Positions 1-5,331 of a DNA stretch of 6,864 nt are shown piece by piece (within the stretch, counting starts at the first letter, position 1; every line of letters begins with the position of its first letter). Made by a program: the position numbers and the translations under genes. The notes under the pieces were generated by a model. It was not told where the DNA came from and did no database searches. It saw nothing but the letters and a program-made list of their open reading frames with translations. Where the stretch lies: the NCBI GenBank assembly GCA_020062605.1, contig JAGUWA010000057.1:1-6864 (forward strand). Reading direction: 5' to 3'. This DNA is from Parvibaculum sp. (GTDB taxonomy: Bacteria; Pseudomonadota; Alphaproteobacteria; Parvibaculales; Parvibaculaceae).

Positions 1-147
1 ATGGCCTTCGGCGGCGGATGCGTCCGCCCGGTTTTCCTCGATCGCGGCCTCGAACTCGTTGAGCGCGCCCATGAGACGGATAAGCGCCGGGCGGTCTTGC
101 GGCCGCGCGCGGCGCAACGCGACCGCACCCCTGTCAGAAGCGTTCAT
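1..147 (-). CDS. GNAT family N-acetyltransferase, N-terminal fragment
   Basis: This is an open frame of 49 codons with no stop, running off the left edge of the window. The visible protein begins MNASDRGAVALRRARPQDRP and continues into a helix ALIRLMGALNEFE. A short first strand with Arg-x-Ala-x-x-x-Asp followed by an amphipathic helix is the usual opening of GNAT acetyltransferases, which move an acetyl group from acetyl-CoA to an amine. The acetyl-CoA-binding motif A (Q/RxxGxG/A) would lie beyond the window, so neither family nor substrate can be confirmed. The ATG at 147 lies inside the 3' end of the preceding gene: the two overlap by 14 nt (134-147) in different frames, which suggests translational coupling in one transcript. 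An in-frame ATG further in would remove the conserved first strand, so the ATG at 147 is preferred. Confidence 0.68.
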   Translation of the reverse strand, partial: MNASDRGAVALRRARPQDRPALIRLMGALNEFEAAIEENRADASAAEGH

Positions 148-484
148 CGCCCTGCTCGCGCACGGGATCGGGAAAATCGCGGTAGAGAGCGAACTGGATG
201 TTCTGGACGAGCGAATTCACCGCATAGTGATCGCTCTCGATGGGATCGGCACGCGTCGCCACCCAGTCGAAGGCACTGTCGAGCTGGGTGAGGTCCGCCA
301 CCTCGATCATGAAATGGAATTCGCCGAGATGGGCGGGCGCAAGGCCGAGCTTCTTGCGCATGAGCCGCCAGCCCTCGATGACGCCCTCCGCCTCGAGCCG
401 GTCCATATATTTCGTGAAGGCATCCACGAAATCCATGTCGCGCACGCCGGGCTTCAGGTTGAACCAGCCGTGATAGATGTCCAT
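134..484 (-). CDS. Conserved hypothetical protein, DUF6614-like, 116 aa
   Basis: This is a soluble 116-residue protein beginning MDIYHGWFNLKPGVRDMDFV. It has no signal peptide or membrane segment. The pattern is strand (IYHGWFNL), helix (DFVDAFTKYMDRLEAEG), strand (EGWRLMRKKLG), strand (GEFHFMIEVAD), helix (LTQLDSAFDWVATR) and a C-terminal stretch NSLVQNIQFALYRDFPD. That ferredoxin-like order resembles small dimeric alpha/beta-barrel proteins. From memory it matches the alphaproteobacterial family catalogued as DUF6614, for which I know no function; this assignment is not checked. The frame stays open upstream to 760, but that extension runs antiparallel through the DUF4345-like gene and is not protein-like. 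The ATG at 484 is chosen because the conserved sequence starts there, with a weak GGGAAA ribosome-binding site ahead. A repeat hairpin (506-533) ends only 21 nt before this start, leaving no room for a promoter between them. Confidence 0.8.
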   Translation of the reverse strand: MDIYHGWFNLKPGVRDMDFVDAFTKYMDRLEAEGVIEGWRLMRKKLGLAPAHLGEFHFMIEVADLTQLDSAFDWVATRADPIESDHYAVNSLVQNIQFALYRDFPDPVREQGDERF

Positions 485-504
485 GACGTTTTCCCAGATA
501 AAGG

Positions 505-548
505 ACGGGCGGCGCTCATGTGAACACCGCCCGCACATTTCGTCCAGC
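505..548 (-). repeat. 44-nt hairpin repeat, copy A (downstream of the DUF4345-like gene)
   Basis: Read on the minus strand, a box GCTGGACGAA (548-539) is followed by a 5-nt spacer (538-534) and an 11-bp hairpin. The hairpin arms are 533-523 and 516-506 and the loop is CACATG. Copy B at 976-1019 matches at 37 of 44 positions, and five of the seven differences are the spacer. The hairpin starts 27 nt after the stop codon of the DUF4345-like gene. The sequence after the stem, TCCTTTATCT, is only moderately U-rich, so copy A may be a weak terminator, an attenuator or an RNA-stabilising hairpin ahead of the next gene. An overlapping alternative stem, 554-560 with 530-536, could compete with it. 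Confidence 0.75.
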
Positions 549-560
549 GAGCGGTGCGGG

Positions 561-938
561 TCAGCTCCTGGCGAGCGTCTTCGCACCGAGAACCGACAGG
601 CCGACCAGAACCATCTCGACGACGATCGACTGCATGACACCCTCGGGCGCCCCTTCGAGGACGACACCGAGAACACGGCCGATGACCGCGAGGCCGTAAA
701 GCACCGCAACGCCCCACATCCATTGGGCACGGCCCGCGAAAAGCGCGAGCAGCGAGGCAAGCCCGCCCGCCAGGAAGAGCGCGCCGAGATCGGCCCGCAG
801 CGAATTCACGCCCATCGGCGAGAGCGCGCCGAGGCCGAGCATCTCGCCGAGTTGAACGGGCTGGGCAAACGCCATCAACCCCATCGCCAATGAAAAAAGC
901 CCCACCAGGGCAACACCTATACGGCCCAGCCAGATCAT
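561..938 (-). CDS. DUF4345-like four-helix integral membrane protein, 125 aa
   Basis: This small, very hydrophobic protein has four likely membrane segments, at about residues 5-25, 50-69, 72-92 and 101-120. The connection SLRADLGALFLAGG (46-59) and the later segment with GLAVIGRVLGVVLEG (82-96) match the layout I recall for DUF4345, in which an Arg-Ala-(Glu/Asp) element opens the second helix and an Arg sits in the third. No catalytic motif is visible and the family has no known function. The ATG at 938 is preceded by a purine-rich GGGATGAGGGAAC. The gene starts 91 nt after pntB but is separated from it by repeat copy B with its U-tract, and it is followed by copy A, so it sits as a unit between two direct repeats. 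No convincing promoter lies in the 37 nt between the copy B hairpin and the ATG, so expression may depend on readthrough from pnt. Confidence 0.8.
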   Translation of the reverse strand: MIWLGRIGVALVGLFSLAMGLMAFAQPVQLGEMLGLGALSPMGVNSLRADLGALFLAGGLASLLALFAGRAQWMWGVAVLYGLAVIGRVLGVVLEGAPEGVMQSIVVEMVLVGLSVLGAKTLARS

Positions 939-968
939 GTTCCCTCATCCCTTTTTTATTCCCGTCCG

Positions 969-1004
969 AAAGAAAACGGGCGGCGCCCATGTGAGCACCG
1001 CCCG
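969..1004 (-). terminator. Rho-independent terminator or attenuator after pntB
   Basis: On the minus strand an 11-bp stem (1004-994 with 987-977, two G-U pairs, loop CACATG) is followed directly by TTTTCTTT (976-969). The stem begins 25 nt after the pntB stop. This fits an intrinsic terminator for the pnt operon. Because the next start codon is only 38 nt from the stem base, partial readthrough is needed if the DUF4345-like gene has no promoter of its own. A second possible stem, CCCGT (961-965 on plus) with ACGGG (976-980), overlaps the terminator arm and could compete. Confidence 0.72.
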
Positions 1005-1019
1005 ATTGCTTCGTCCAGC
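976..1019 (-). repeat. 44-nt hairpin repeat, copy B (downstream of pntB)
   Basis: This is the second copy of the element at 505-548, in the same orientation, starting 10 nt after the pntB stop. The 10-nt box (1019-1010) is identical to copy A, the 5-nt spacer (1009-1005) differs at every position, and the 29-nt hairpin segment differs at two positions. Both hairpin differences swap one allowed pair for another (G-U to G-C, and U-A to U-G) when read as minus-strand RNA. The terminator listed separately is the hairpin part of this repeat plus its U-tract. Confidence 0.75.
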
Positions 1020-1029
1020 CTGACGGCGA

Positions 1030-2436
1030 TCACAGGTTCTTGACGATCTCCTCGACCATCTTCTTTGCGTCGCCGAAGAGCATCATGGTGTTGTCGCGGA
1101 AGAAGAGTTCGTTCTCGACGCCCGCATAGCCCGAACCCATGCCGCGCTTCACGAAGAGCACCGTCTTCGCCTTTTCGACATCGAGCACCGGCATGCCGAA
1201 GATCGGGCTCGCCGGGTCGGTCTTGGCCGACGGGTTCGTGACGTCGTTCGCGCCGATGACGAAGGCCACGTCCGCCTGCGCGAACTGGCTGTTGATGTCT
1301 TCCAGTTCGAAAACCTCGTCGTAAGGCACGTTCGCTTCCGCAAGCAGCACGTTCATGTGGCCGGGCATGCGGCCCGCGACCGGATGAATGGCGTAGGACA
1401 CCTTCACGCCTTCTTCCTTGAGGATGTCGGCCATTTCGCGAAGCGTGTGCTGCGCCTGCGCCACCGCCATGCCATAGCCCGGCACGATGATGACGGAGCC
1501 GGCATTCTTCATGATGAAGGCCGCATCGTCCGCCGACCCCTGCTTCACCGGACGCGTCTCGACGGCGCCGCCCGCGGCAGCCGACGTGTCGGCACCGAAA
1601 CCGCCAAGGATGACGCTGATGAAGGAGCGGTTCATGGCGCGGCACATGATGTAGCTGAGGATCGCGCCCGAGGAGCCGACCAGCGCGCCGGTGACGATGA
1701 GCGCGAGGTTGCCGAGCGTGAAGCCGATGCCGGCCGCCGCCCACCCCGAATAGGAGTTCAGCATCGACACGACCACCGGCATGTCGGCGCCACCGATCGG
1801 AATGATGATGAGAAAGCCGATGATGAAGGAAAGCAGCGTGATCGCGAGGAAGAGCTCGATCGTCTGGTTCGCGGGGTCCATCACGATCCAGGCGATGCCG
1901 CCGACGATGGCAAGCGCCAGCGCCGCGTTGATGACGTGACGGCCCGGCAGCATGATCGGCGCGCCGGACATGTTGCCATTGAGCTTCGCGAAGGCGATCA
2001 CCGAACCCGAGAAGGTGATCGCGCCGATGGCGACGCCGATACCCATTTCGATGAGGTTCGCGCCATGGATCGCGTGGAACGAGCCGATGCCATAGGCTTC
2101 AGGCGCGAGGAAGGCGGACCACGCAACGAAGACCGCAGCAAGGCCGACCAGCGAGTGGAAGGCCGCGACGAGCTGCGGCATCTGCGTCATGGCGATGCGG
2201 CGGGCGATGATCGCGCCGATGCCGCCGCCGATGACGAGCCCAGCCACGATGAGGCCCCAGGTGAGCGTGTTCTGCGCCTGCAGCAGAGCGAGCGTCGTCA
2301 CGATGGCGATGGTCATGCCGACCATGCCGAAGGTGTTGCCCTGGCGCGAGGTTTCGGGCGACGAGAGCCCGCGAAGCGCGAGAATGAAAAGCACCGCCGA
2401 AACGAGATAGAGCAGTGCCGCTATATTGGCTGACAT
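1030..2436 (-). CDS. pntB: NAD(P) transhydrogenase subunit beta PntB
   Basis: This 468-residue protein is close to the usual PntB length of about 460-480. It is the beta subunit of the membrane transhydrogenase (NADH + NADP+ + proton in = NAD+ + NADPH). Residues 1 to about 260 form membrane domain II with eight or nine hydrophobic helices. His94 in AAFHSLVGLAA corresponds to the proton-channel histidine (His91 in E. coli), and Asn227 in MLNSYSGWA to the conserved channel asparagine. After a linker, about residues 290-468 form the NADP(H)-binding domain III, with fingerprint PGYGMAVAQAQH (319-330), RMPGHMNVLLAEA (356-368), GANDVTNPSA (395-404) and KRGMGSGYAGVEN (430-442). The familiar KRSM element reads KRGM here. 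The frame is open to 2526, but that extension lies inside pntAB. The ATG at 2436 follows GAGGGG with 9 nt spacing and begins the conserved MSANIAALLYLV. It starts 13 nt after pntAB. Confidence 0.98.
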   Translation of the reverse strand: MSANIAALLYLVSAVLFILALRGLSSPETSRQGNTFGMVGMTIAIVTTLALLQAQNTLTWGLIVAGLVIGGGIGAIIARRIAMTQMPQLVAAFHSLVGLAAVFVAWSAFLAPEAYGIGSFHAIHGANLIEMGIGVAIGAITFSGSVIAFAKLNGNMSGAPIMLPGRHVINAALALAIVGGIAWIVMDPANQTIELFLAITLLSFIIGFLIIIPIGGADMPVVVSMLNSYSGWAAAGIGFTLGNLALIVTGALVGSSGAILSYIMCRAMNRSFISVILGGFGADTSAAAGGAVETRPVKQGSADDAAFIMKNAGSVIIVPGYGMAVAQAQHTLREMADILKEEGVKVSYAIHPVAGRMPGHMNVLLAEANVPYDEVFELEDINSQFAQADVAFVIGANDVTNPSAKTDPASPIFGMPVLDVEKAKTVLFVKRGMGSGYAGVENELFFRDNTMMLFGDAKKMVEEIVKNL

Positions 2437-2451
2437 ATCCTGTTTCCCCTC
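2437..2451 (-). promoter_or_regulatory. Ribosome-binding site of pntB, decides the start
   Basis: GAGGGG at 2451-2446 overlaps the TGA of pntAB and lies 9 nt before the ATG at 2436. A second AGGA at 2441-2438 is too close to the ATG to be the main site. This supports the ATG at 2436 over the upstream in-frame ATG at 2526 and suggests coupled translation of pntAB and pntB. Confidence 0.65.
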
Positions 2452-2767
2452 AGCGCTGCTTTTTCTTGTACATGGCGAGCATTCGCTGCGTGACCAGGAA
2501 GCCGCCGAAGATGTTGACGGCGGCAAGGATCACCGCGACGAAGCCGAAGCCCTTGGACATCCAGCCCGTTTCGCCCGCCTGGGCGAGATCGAGGCCGACC
2601 GCGATGAGCGCGCCGACGATGATGACCGAGGAGATGGCGTTGGTAACCGACATCAGCGGCGTGTGCAGCGCGGGCGTCACGCTCCACACCACGTAGTAAC
2701 CGACAAAGATCGCGAGTACGAAGATCGCGAGCCGGAAAATGAAGGGATCGATAGCGGCCGCTTCCAT
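2450..2767 (-). CDS. pntAB: NAD(P) transhydrogenase subunit alpha part 2 (membrane domain) PntAB
   Basis: This 105-residue membrane protein is the C-terminal domain II half of the alpha subunit, encoded separately. Three hydrophobic helices are visible, at about residues 9-30, 43-63 and 72-95. The conserved WSVTPALHTPLMSVTNAISS (28-47) lies between the first two and is the signature of the alpha-subunit membrane domain. It ends in a basic tail, KKKQR. In E. coli this domain is fused to the NAD(H)-binding domain; here, as in Rhodospirillum rubrum and many alphaproteobacteria, it is its own polypeptide. Its ATG overlaps the TGA of pntAA by one base (TGATG), an arrangement for coupled translation that fits fixed subunit ratios in the complex. 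Together with PntB it forms the proton-conducting part. Confidence 0.96.
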   Translation of the reverse strand: MEAAAIDPFIFRLAIFVLAIFVGYYVVWSVTPALHTPLMSVTNAISSVIIVGALIAVGLDLAQAGETGWMSKGFGFVAVILAAVNIFGGFLVTQRMLAMYKKKQR

Positions 2768-3900
2768 CAGTTGCCTCCTTCGCGGAGCGACGGATGCACC
2801 ACCTGACCGTCTTTCGTCAGGCAGGTACCCGTGATGATTTCGTCTTCCCAGTTGATCGCGAGGGCTTTCGTTTCCTTGTCGATCAGGGGCGTGATGAAGT
2901 TGAGCAGGTTTTTCGCATAGAGCGAGGACGCATCGACCGAGAGCTGGGCAGCGACATTGACGTCACCCATCAGCAGGACGCCGTGCTTGCGTACGCGCTT
3001 GCCGGGTTCGGAGAGCGGGCAGTTGCCGCCGCGTTCCACCGCGAGATCGACAAGGATCGATCCCGGCTTCATGGTCTTCACCATTTCCTCGCTCACGAGT
3101 TCCGGTGCCGGGCGGCCCGGAATGAGCGCGGTGGTGATGACAATATCCTGCTTCTTGATGTGCTCGGCGACGAGTGCGGCCTGGGCGCGCTTGTACTCGT
3201 CCGACATCTCCTTCGCGTAGCCGCCGGCCGCGTCGCCGCTCTCTTCCGATTCGACCATCACGAAAGTACCGCCAAGGCTTTCGACCTGCTCCTTGGTGGC
3301 GGAGCGAACGTCCGTCGCGGAAACGATGGCGCCGAGGCGCTTCGCCGTCGCGATCGCCTGCAGCCCCGCCACGCCGACACCCATGATGAACACGCGGGCA
3401 GGCGCGATGGTGCCCGCCGCCGTCATCATCATCGGCATGGCGCGGGTGAAGGCGGCAGCCGCATTGATGACCGCCTTGTAGCCCGCGAGGTTGGACTGCG
3501 AGGACAGCACGTCCATGGACTGCGCGCGGGAGATGCGCGGCATGAATTCCATGGCGAAGGCATTGACGCCCGCAGCGGCGTATTTCTGGAGACGCGGCTT
3601 GTCGTCCCACGGGTTGAGGATCGCCGCGAGCATGGCACCGCGCTTCATCATGCCGATCTCCTCGTCGGAAGGCGCACGCACCTTGAAGACGATGTCGGCA
3701 TCCTTGAGCGCATCCGCCGGGCTCTGCGCGATGGTCGCGCCGGCATCCGCATAGAGCTGATCGGCGATGGAGGCATGCTCCCCCGCCCCCGTCTCGACAA
3801 TGACCTCAAGGCCGAGCGCGGTGAGCTTCTTCACCGTTTCCGGTGAGGCCGCCACACGGGTTTCGCCTTCAAGCCGTTCTTTGGGGATCGCAAGTTTCAT
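2767..3900 (-). CDS. pntAA: NAD(P) transhydrogenase subunit alpha part 1 (NAD-binding) PntAA
   Basis: This 377-residue soluble subunit is domain I, which binds NAD(H) and transfers hydride to NADP in PntB. It begins MKLAIPKERLEGETRVAASP, the alanine dehydrogenase/PNT N-terminal pattern. The RQD-loop residues are present as Arg122, Gln127, Asp130 and Ser133 (Arg127, Gln132, Asp135 and Ser138 in R. rubrum). The nucleotide-binding fold has GVGVAGLQA (174-182) ending in Asp197 of SATDVRS. A mobile-loop segment AGGYAKEMSDEY follows (225-236), then TTALIPGRPAP (256-266) and LAVERGGNCPLSEPGK (286-301). There are no membrane segments; they are in the next gene. The ATG at 3900 gives the family's exact N-terminus, though its ribosome-binding site is weak (GGAG about 15 nt upstream, AGG nearer). 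Upstream lies a putative promoter overlapped by a Fur-like box. Confidence 0.97.
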   Translation of the reverse strand: MKLAIPKERLEGETRVAASPETVKKLTALGLEVIVETGAGEHASIADQLYADAGATIAQSPADALKDADIVFKVRAPSDEEIGMMKRGAMLAAILNPWDDKPRLQKYAAAGVNAFAMEFMPRISRAQSMDVLSSQSNLAGYKAVINAAAAFTRAMPMMMTAAGTIAPARVFIMGVGVAGLQAIATAKRLGAIVSATDVRSATKEQVESLGGTFVMVESEESGDAAGGYAKEMSDEYKRAQAALVAEHIKKQDIVITTALIPGRPAPELVSEEMVKTMKPGSILVDLAVERGGNCPLSEPGKRVRKHGVLLMGDVNVAAQLSVDASSLYAKNLLNFITPLIDKETKALAINWEDEIITGTCLTKDGQVVHPSLREGGN

Positions 3901-3945
3901 GGAACGTCGCCTGTTCTCCGGGCGTCCGCAAGGATCGCGGCCACC

Positions 3946-3970
3946 GAATGAGAATGAGAATTATTCGAAT
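3946..3970 (-). promoter_or_regulatory. Putative Fur/Irr-type operator upstream of pntAA
   Basis: The plus strand carries TGAGAAT at 3949-3955 and again at 3955-3961, then T, then the inverted half ATTCGAA (3963-3969). Against the 7-1-7 Fur model TGATAATnATTATCA, the best register (3955-3969) matches 10 of 14 specified positions, with an additional direct half-site beside it. It is AT-rich in a GC-rich region. It overlaps the -10 (3968-3973) and the expected transcription start of the putative pntAA promoter, which is the usual place for a repressor. The specific regulator (Fur, Irr or another metal sensor) cannot be told from this site. Confidence 0.4.
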
Positions 3971-3995
3971 ATGCTGCGTTAGCGACTGATTTCAA
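3968..3995 (-). promoter_or_regulatory. Putative sigma70-type promoter of the pnt operon
   Basis: On the minus strand, TTGAAA (3995-3990) is followed after 16 nt by CATATT (3973-3968). Transcription would start near 3960, about 60 nt before the pntAA ATG. The -35 is good and the -10 is moderate. Readthrough from the oxidase subunit IV gene is also possible, since I see no clear terminator between them. Confidence 0.4.
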
Positions 3996-4036
3996 GCAAA
4001 AACCTGTCGCAAACCCTACGAAGCGCGCGAGACGCC

Positions 4037-4180
4037 TTACAGAAGGAAGAACGCCATCAGGATGAGGGCGAGCACGATAAGGCCCGAGCCCCACTTCGTT
4101 CCGGAGATGAAGCTGTCATAGGTCGTGAGATGCTCCCGGGAGTCCATCTCTTCGCCCCAGCCTTCCTGAAAACCAGCCAT
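4037..4180 (-). CDS. aa3-type cytochrome c oxidase subunit IV, 47 aa
   Basis: The complete reading is a 47-residue protein starting MAGFQEGWGEEMDSREHLTT. A polar N-terminus of about 22 residues contains the family-typical His-Leu-x-Thr-Tyr-x-x-Phe (17-24). One membrane helix follows, at about residues 31-47 (GSGLIVLALILMAFFLL), reaching the C-terminus. This matches the bacterial aa3-type oxidase subunit IV family (Pfam COX4_pro_2), a small single-helix accessory subunit of the terminal oxidase in alphaproteobacteria. From memory, it is often found directly upstream of pntA in that class. The ATG at 4180 is preceded by GAGGTAAC, a good ribosome-binding site, and by a promoter. The gap to pntAA is 136 nt. 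The gene is easily missed because of its size. Confidence 0.9.
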   Translation of the reverse strand: MAGFQEGWGEEMDSREHLTTYDSFISGTKWGSGLIVLALILMAFFLL

Positions 4181-4232
4181 GTTACCTCGCCCGCTTTTGT
4201 GCCGCTCGTTAAGCTCGATTTGAGCGAGCCGG

Positions 4233-4260
4233 ACTATAGCAAACGAACCGCCCGCGGCAA
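4233..4260 (-). promoter_or_regulatory. Promoter of the oxidase subunit IV gene
   Basis: On the minus strand, TTGCCG (4260-4255) is followed after 16 nt by TATAGT (4238-4233), with a TGC extended -10 just before it. Transcription would start near 4226, about 46 nt before the ATG at 4180. The 5' leader contains GCTCG/CGAGC inverted repeats. The rest of the 161-nt gap (4181-4341) shows no gene and no convincing terminator for the hydrolase cluster. Confidence 0.55.
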
Positions 4261-4341
4261 GCGCCGAGGCCCCGGTCCTTCGGCTAAATACCTACAGCCG
4301 CTGTGCAATTCCGTTCAACACGGCGTGAGGTCCGCATGCCC

Positions 4342-5331
4342 TCATCCCTGATTCTCGAAGGGTGACGGGAGCGGCCCTTTCGCAATCTTGCGAGACGGCG
4401 CCGAATGGTCCCAGTCGGCGAGAAGCGCGCGCAGTGCCGCCACGAAGGCGAGTGGCTGGTCGAGCATGACATGGTGGCGCGCCTGCGGGATCTCGATGAC
4501 GGGCGCGGCCCGCCCCAGCAGATTGAACATGTATTCGCCGATCTCCGCCGGCAGCAGGACGGAGAACTCGCCGCGCATGATGGCGATACGGCAGCGCGTG
4601 GCGGCGAGACGGGCGCCCATATCGCCGATGTCGAAACGTTGCCAGATGGCCGGATCGAACTTCCAGGTCCAGCCCTCGCCGCCCTCGGGGTTCGGCACCT
4701 GCTTCAGCGAGTGCCGCGCGATGTAGTCGACGATGTAGCGATTCTCGCAAGGCTGCGGCGGCGCGAGACGGAAGCGCCCCATCGCCGCTTCGAGCGTCGG
4801 ATAGATGCGATGCGGCCGGAACTCGCGGTTGGGCGGCCCGCCCGGCCTGTCGGGCGGATTGACCGGGCTGTCCACGATGACCGTGCCGGCAAGGCGCTCG
4901 CCATAGAGAGCGCCGGTCAGGATGGTGATGAAGCCGCCGAAGGAATGGCCGACGATGATCGGCGGCTCCTCGCAGTCGAAAAAGCCCGCATCCTCGCAAA
5001 CCGCGATCTGCTCTTCGGCGAAGGTTTCGATCGTGTAGCGCTCGCGCCAGCCGCTGTCGCCCATGCCCGAGACGTCGATCGCGGCGACGGAATATTCGCG
5101 CGCAAGGAAAGGCGCGACGAAGGACCACCAGCGTGCATGCGCGCCATTGCCGTGGACAAGAAGAAGACCTGGCTTTGACGGGTCGCCCCAGCGCAGGTAG
5201 TGAACTTTCGTTCCCTCGACCTCGACGAAACGGCTTTCCGGTTCGACGGCGACGGCCCGCGAAAACCAGCCGGGGGGCGAGATGACGGCGGGGCCTTCCT
5301 CGTCGCCGGGCGCGAGCGGAAAGTCGCTCAT
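4342..5331 (-). CDS. Alpha/beta hydrolase, 329 aa
   Basis: This soluble alpha/beta-hydrolase-fold enzyme has the oxyanion-hole motif HGNG (60-63), the nucleophile elbow GHSFGG with Ser130 (128-133), and a late histidine in ARHHVMLDQP, where His286 best fits the catalytic position. The acid would follow strand 7 in IAIMRGEFS (249-257), where Glu255 is the likely residue instead of the commoner Asp. The N-terminal part, WGDPSKPGLLLVHGNGAHARWW, is typical of esterases, lactonases and epoxide-hydrolase-like members. A cap region (about 155-245) is rich in Pro, Arg and Trp. The substrate cannot be inferred. The frame extends to 5397, but the ATG at 5331 forms a 4-nt ATGA overlap with the stop of the thioesterase gene and starts a plausible protein, so it is chosen. 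It is the last gene of this cluster. Confidence 0.93.
   Translation of the reverse strand: MSDFPLAPGDEEGPAVISPPGWFSRAVAVEPESRFVEVEGTKVHYLRWGDPSKPGLLLVHGNGAHARWWSFVAPFLAREYSVAAIDVSGMGDSGWRERYTIETFAEEQIAVCEDAGFFDCEEPPIIVGHSFGGFITILTGALYGERLAGTVIVDSPVNPPDRPGGPPNREFRPHRIYPTLEAAMGRFRLAPPQPCENRYIVDYIARHSLKQVPNPEGGEGWTWKFDPAIWQRFDIGDMGARLAATRCRIAIMRGEFSVLLPAEIGEYMFNLLGRAAPVIEIPQARHHVMLDQPLAFVAALRALLADWDHSAPSRKIAKGPLPSPFENQG

Noticed and set aside
454..990. Minus-strand frames opening with ATG inside the CACATG loops of both repeats (MSAARPLSG and MGAARFLSD)
   Set aside because: The similarity comes from the repeat itself; the frames then run out of phase through neighbouring genes with Arg-rich shadow composition and no ribosome-binding site.
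1121..1150. KRGM instead of KRSM in the NADP-binding domain of PntB as a functional defect
   Set aside because: The surrounding domain is fully conserved and Gly at this position may be a normal variant in related bacteria; no sign of inactivation.
1357..2433. Long plus-strand open frame of 358 codons opposite pntB
   Set aside because: It lies antisense to a certain pntB gene and its translation is dominated by Arg, Asp, Glu and His with no fold-like pattern, as expected for an antisense frame in GC-rich DNA.
2794..3846. Long plus-strand open frame of 350 codons opposite pntAA
   Set aside because: Antisense shadow of pntAA with low-complexity charged composition; no recognisable motif or ribosome-binding site.
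4001..4035. Possible terminator between the oxidase subunit IV gene and pntAA, before a short T-run
   Set aside because: The best stem has about five pairs with a bulge and does not abut the T-run; too weak to call.
4281..4300. CGGCT/AGCCG inverted repeat between the hydrolase and the oxidase subunit IV gene, as a terminator
   Set aside because: Only a 5-bp stem with a 10-nt loop and no U-tract on the minus strand.
4405..5178. Plus-strand open frame of 257 codons opposite the alpha/beta hydrolase
   Set aside because: Antisense to a protein with an intact catalytic triad; composition is that of a shadow frame.
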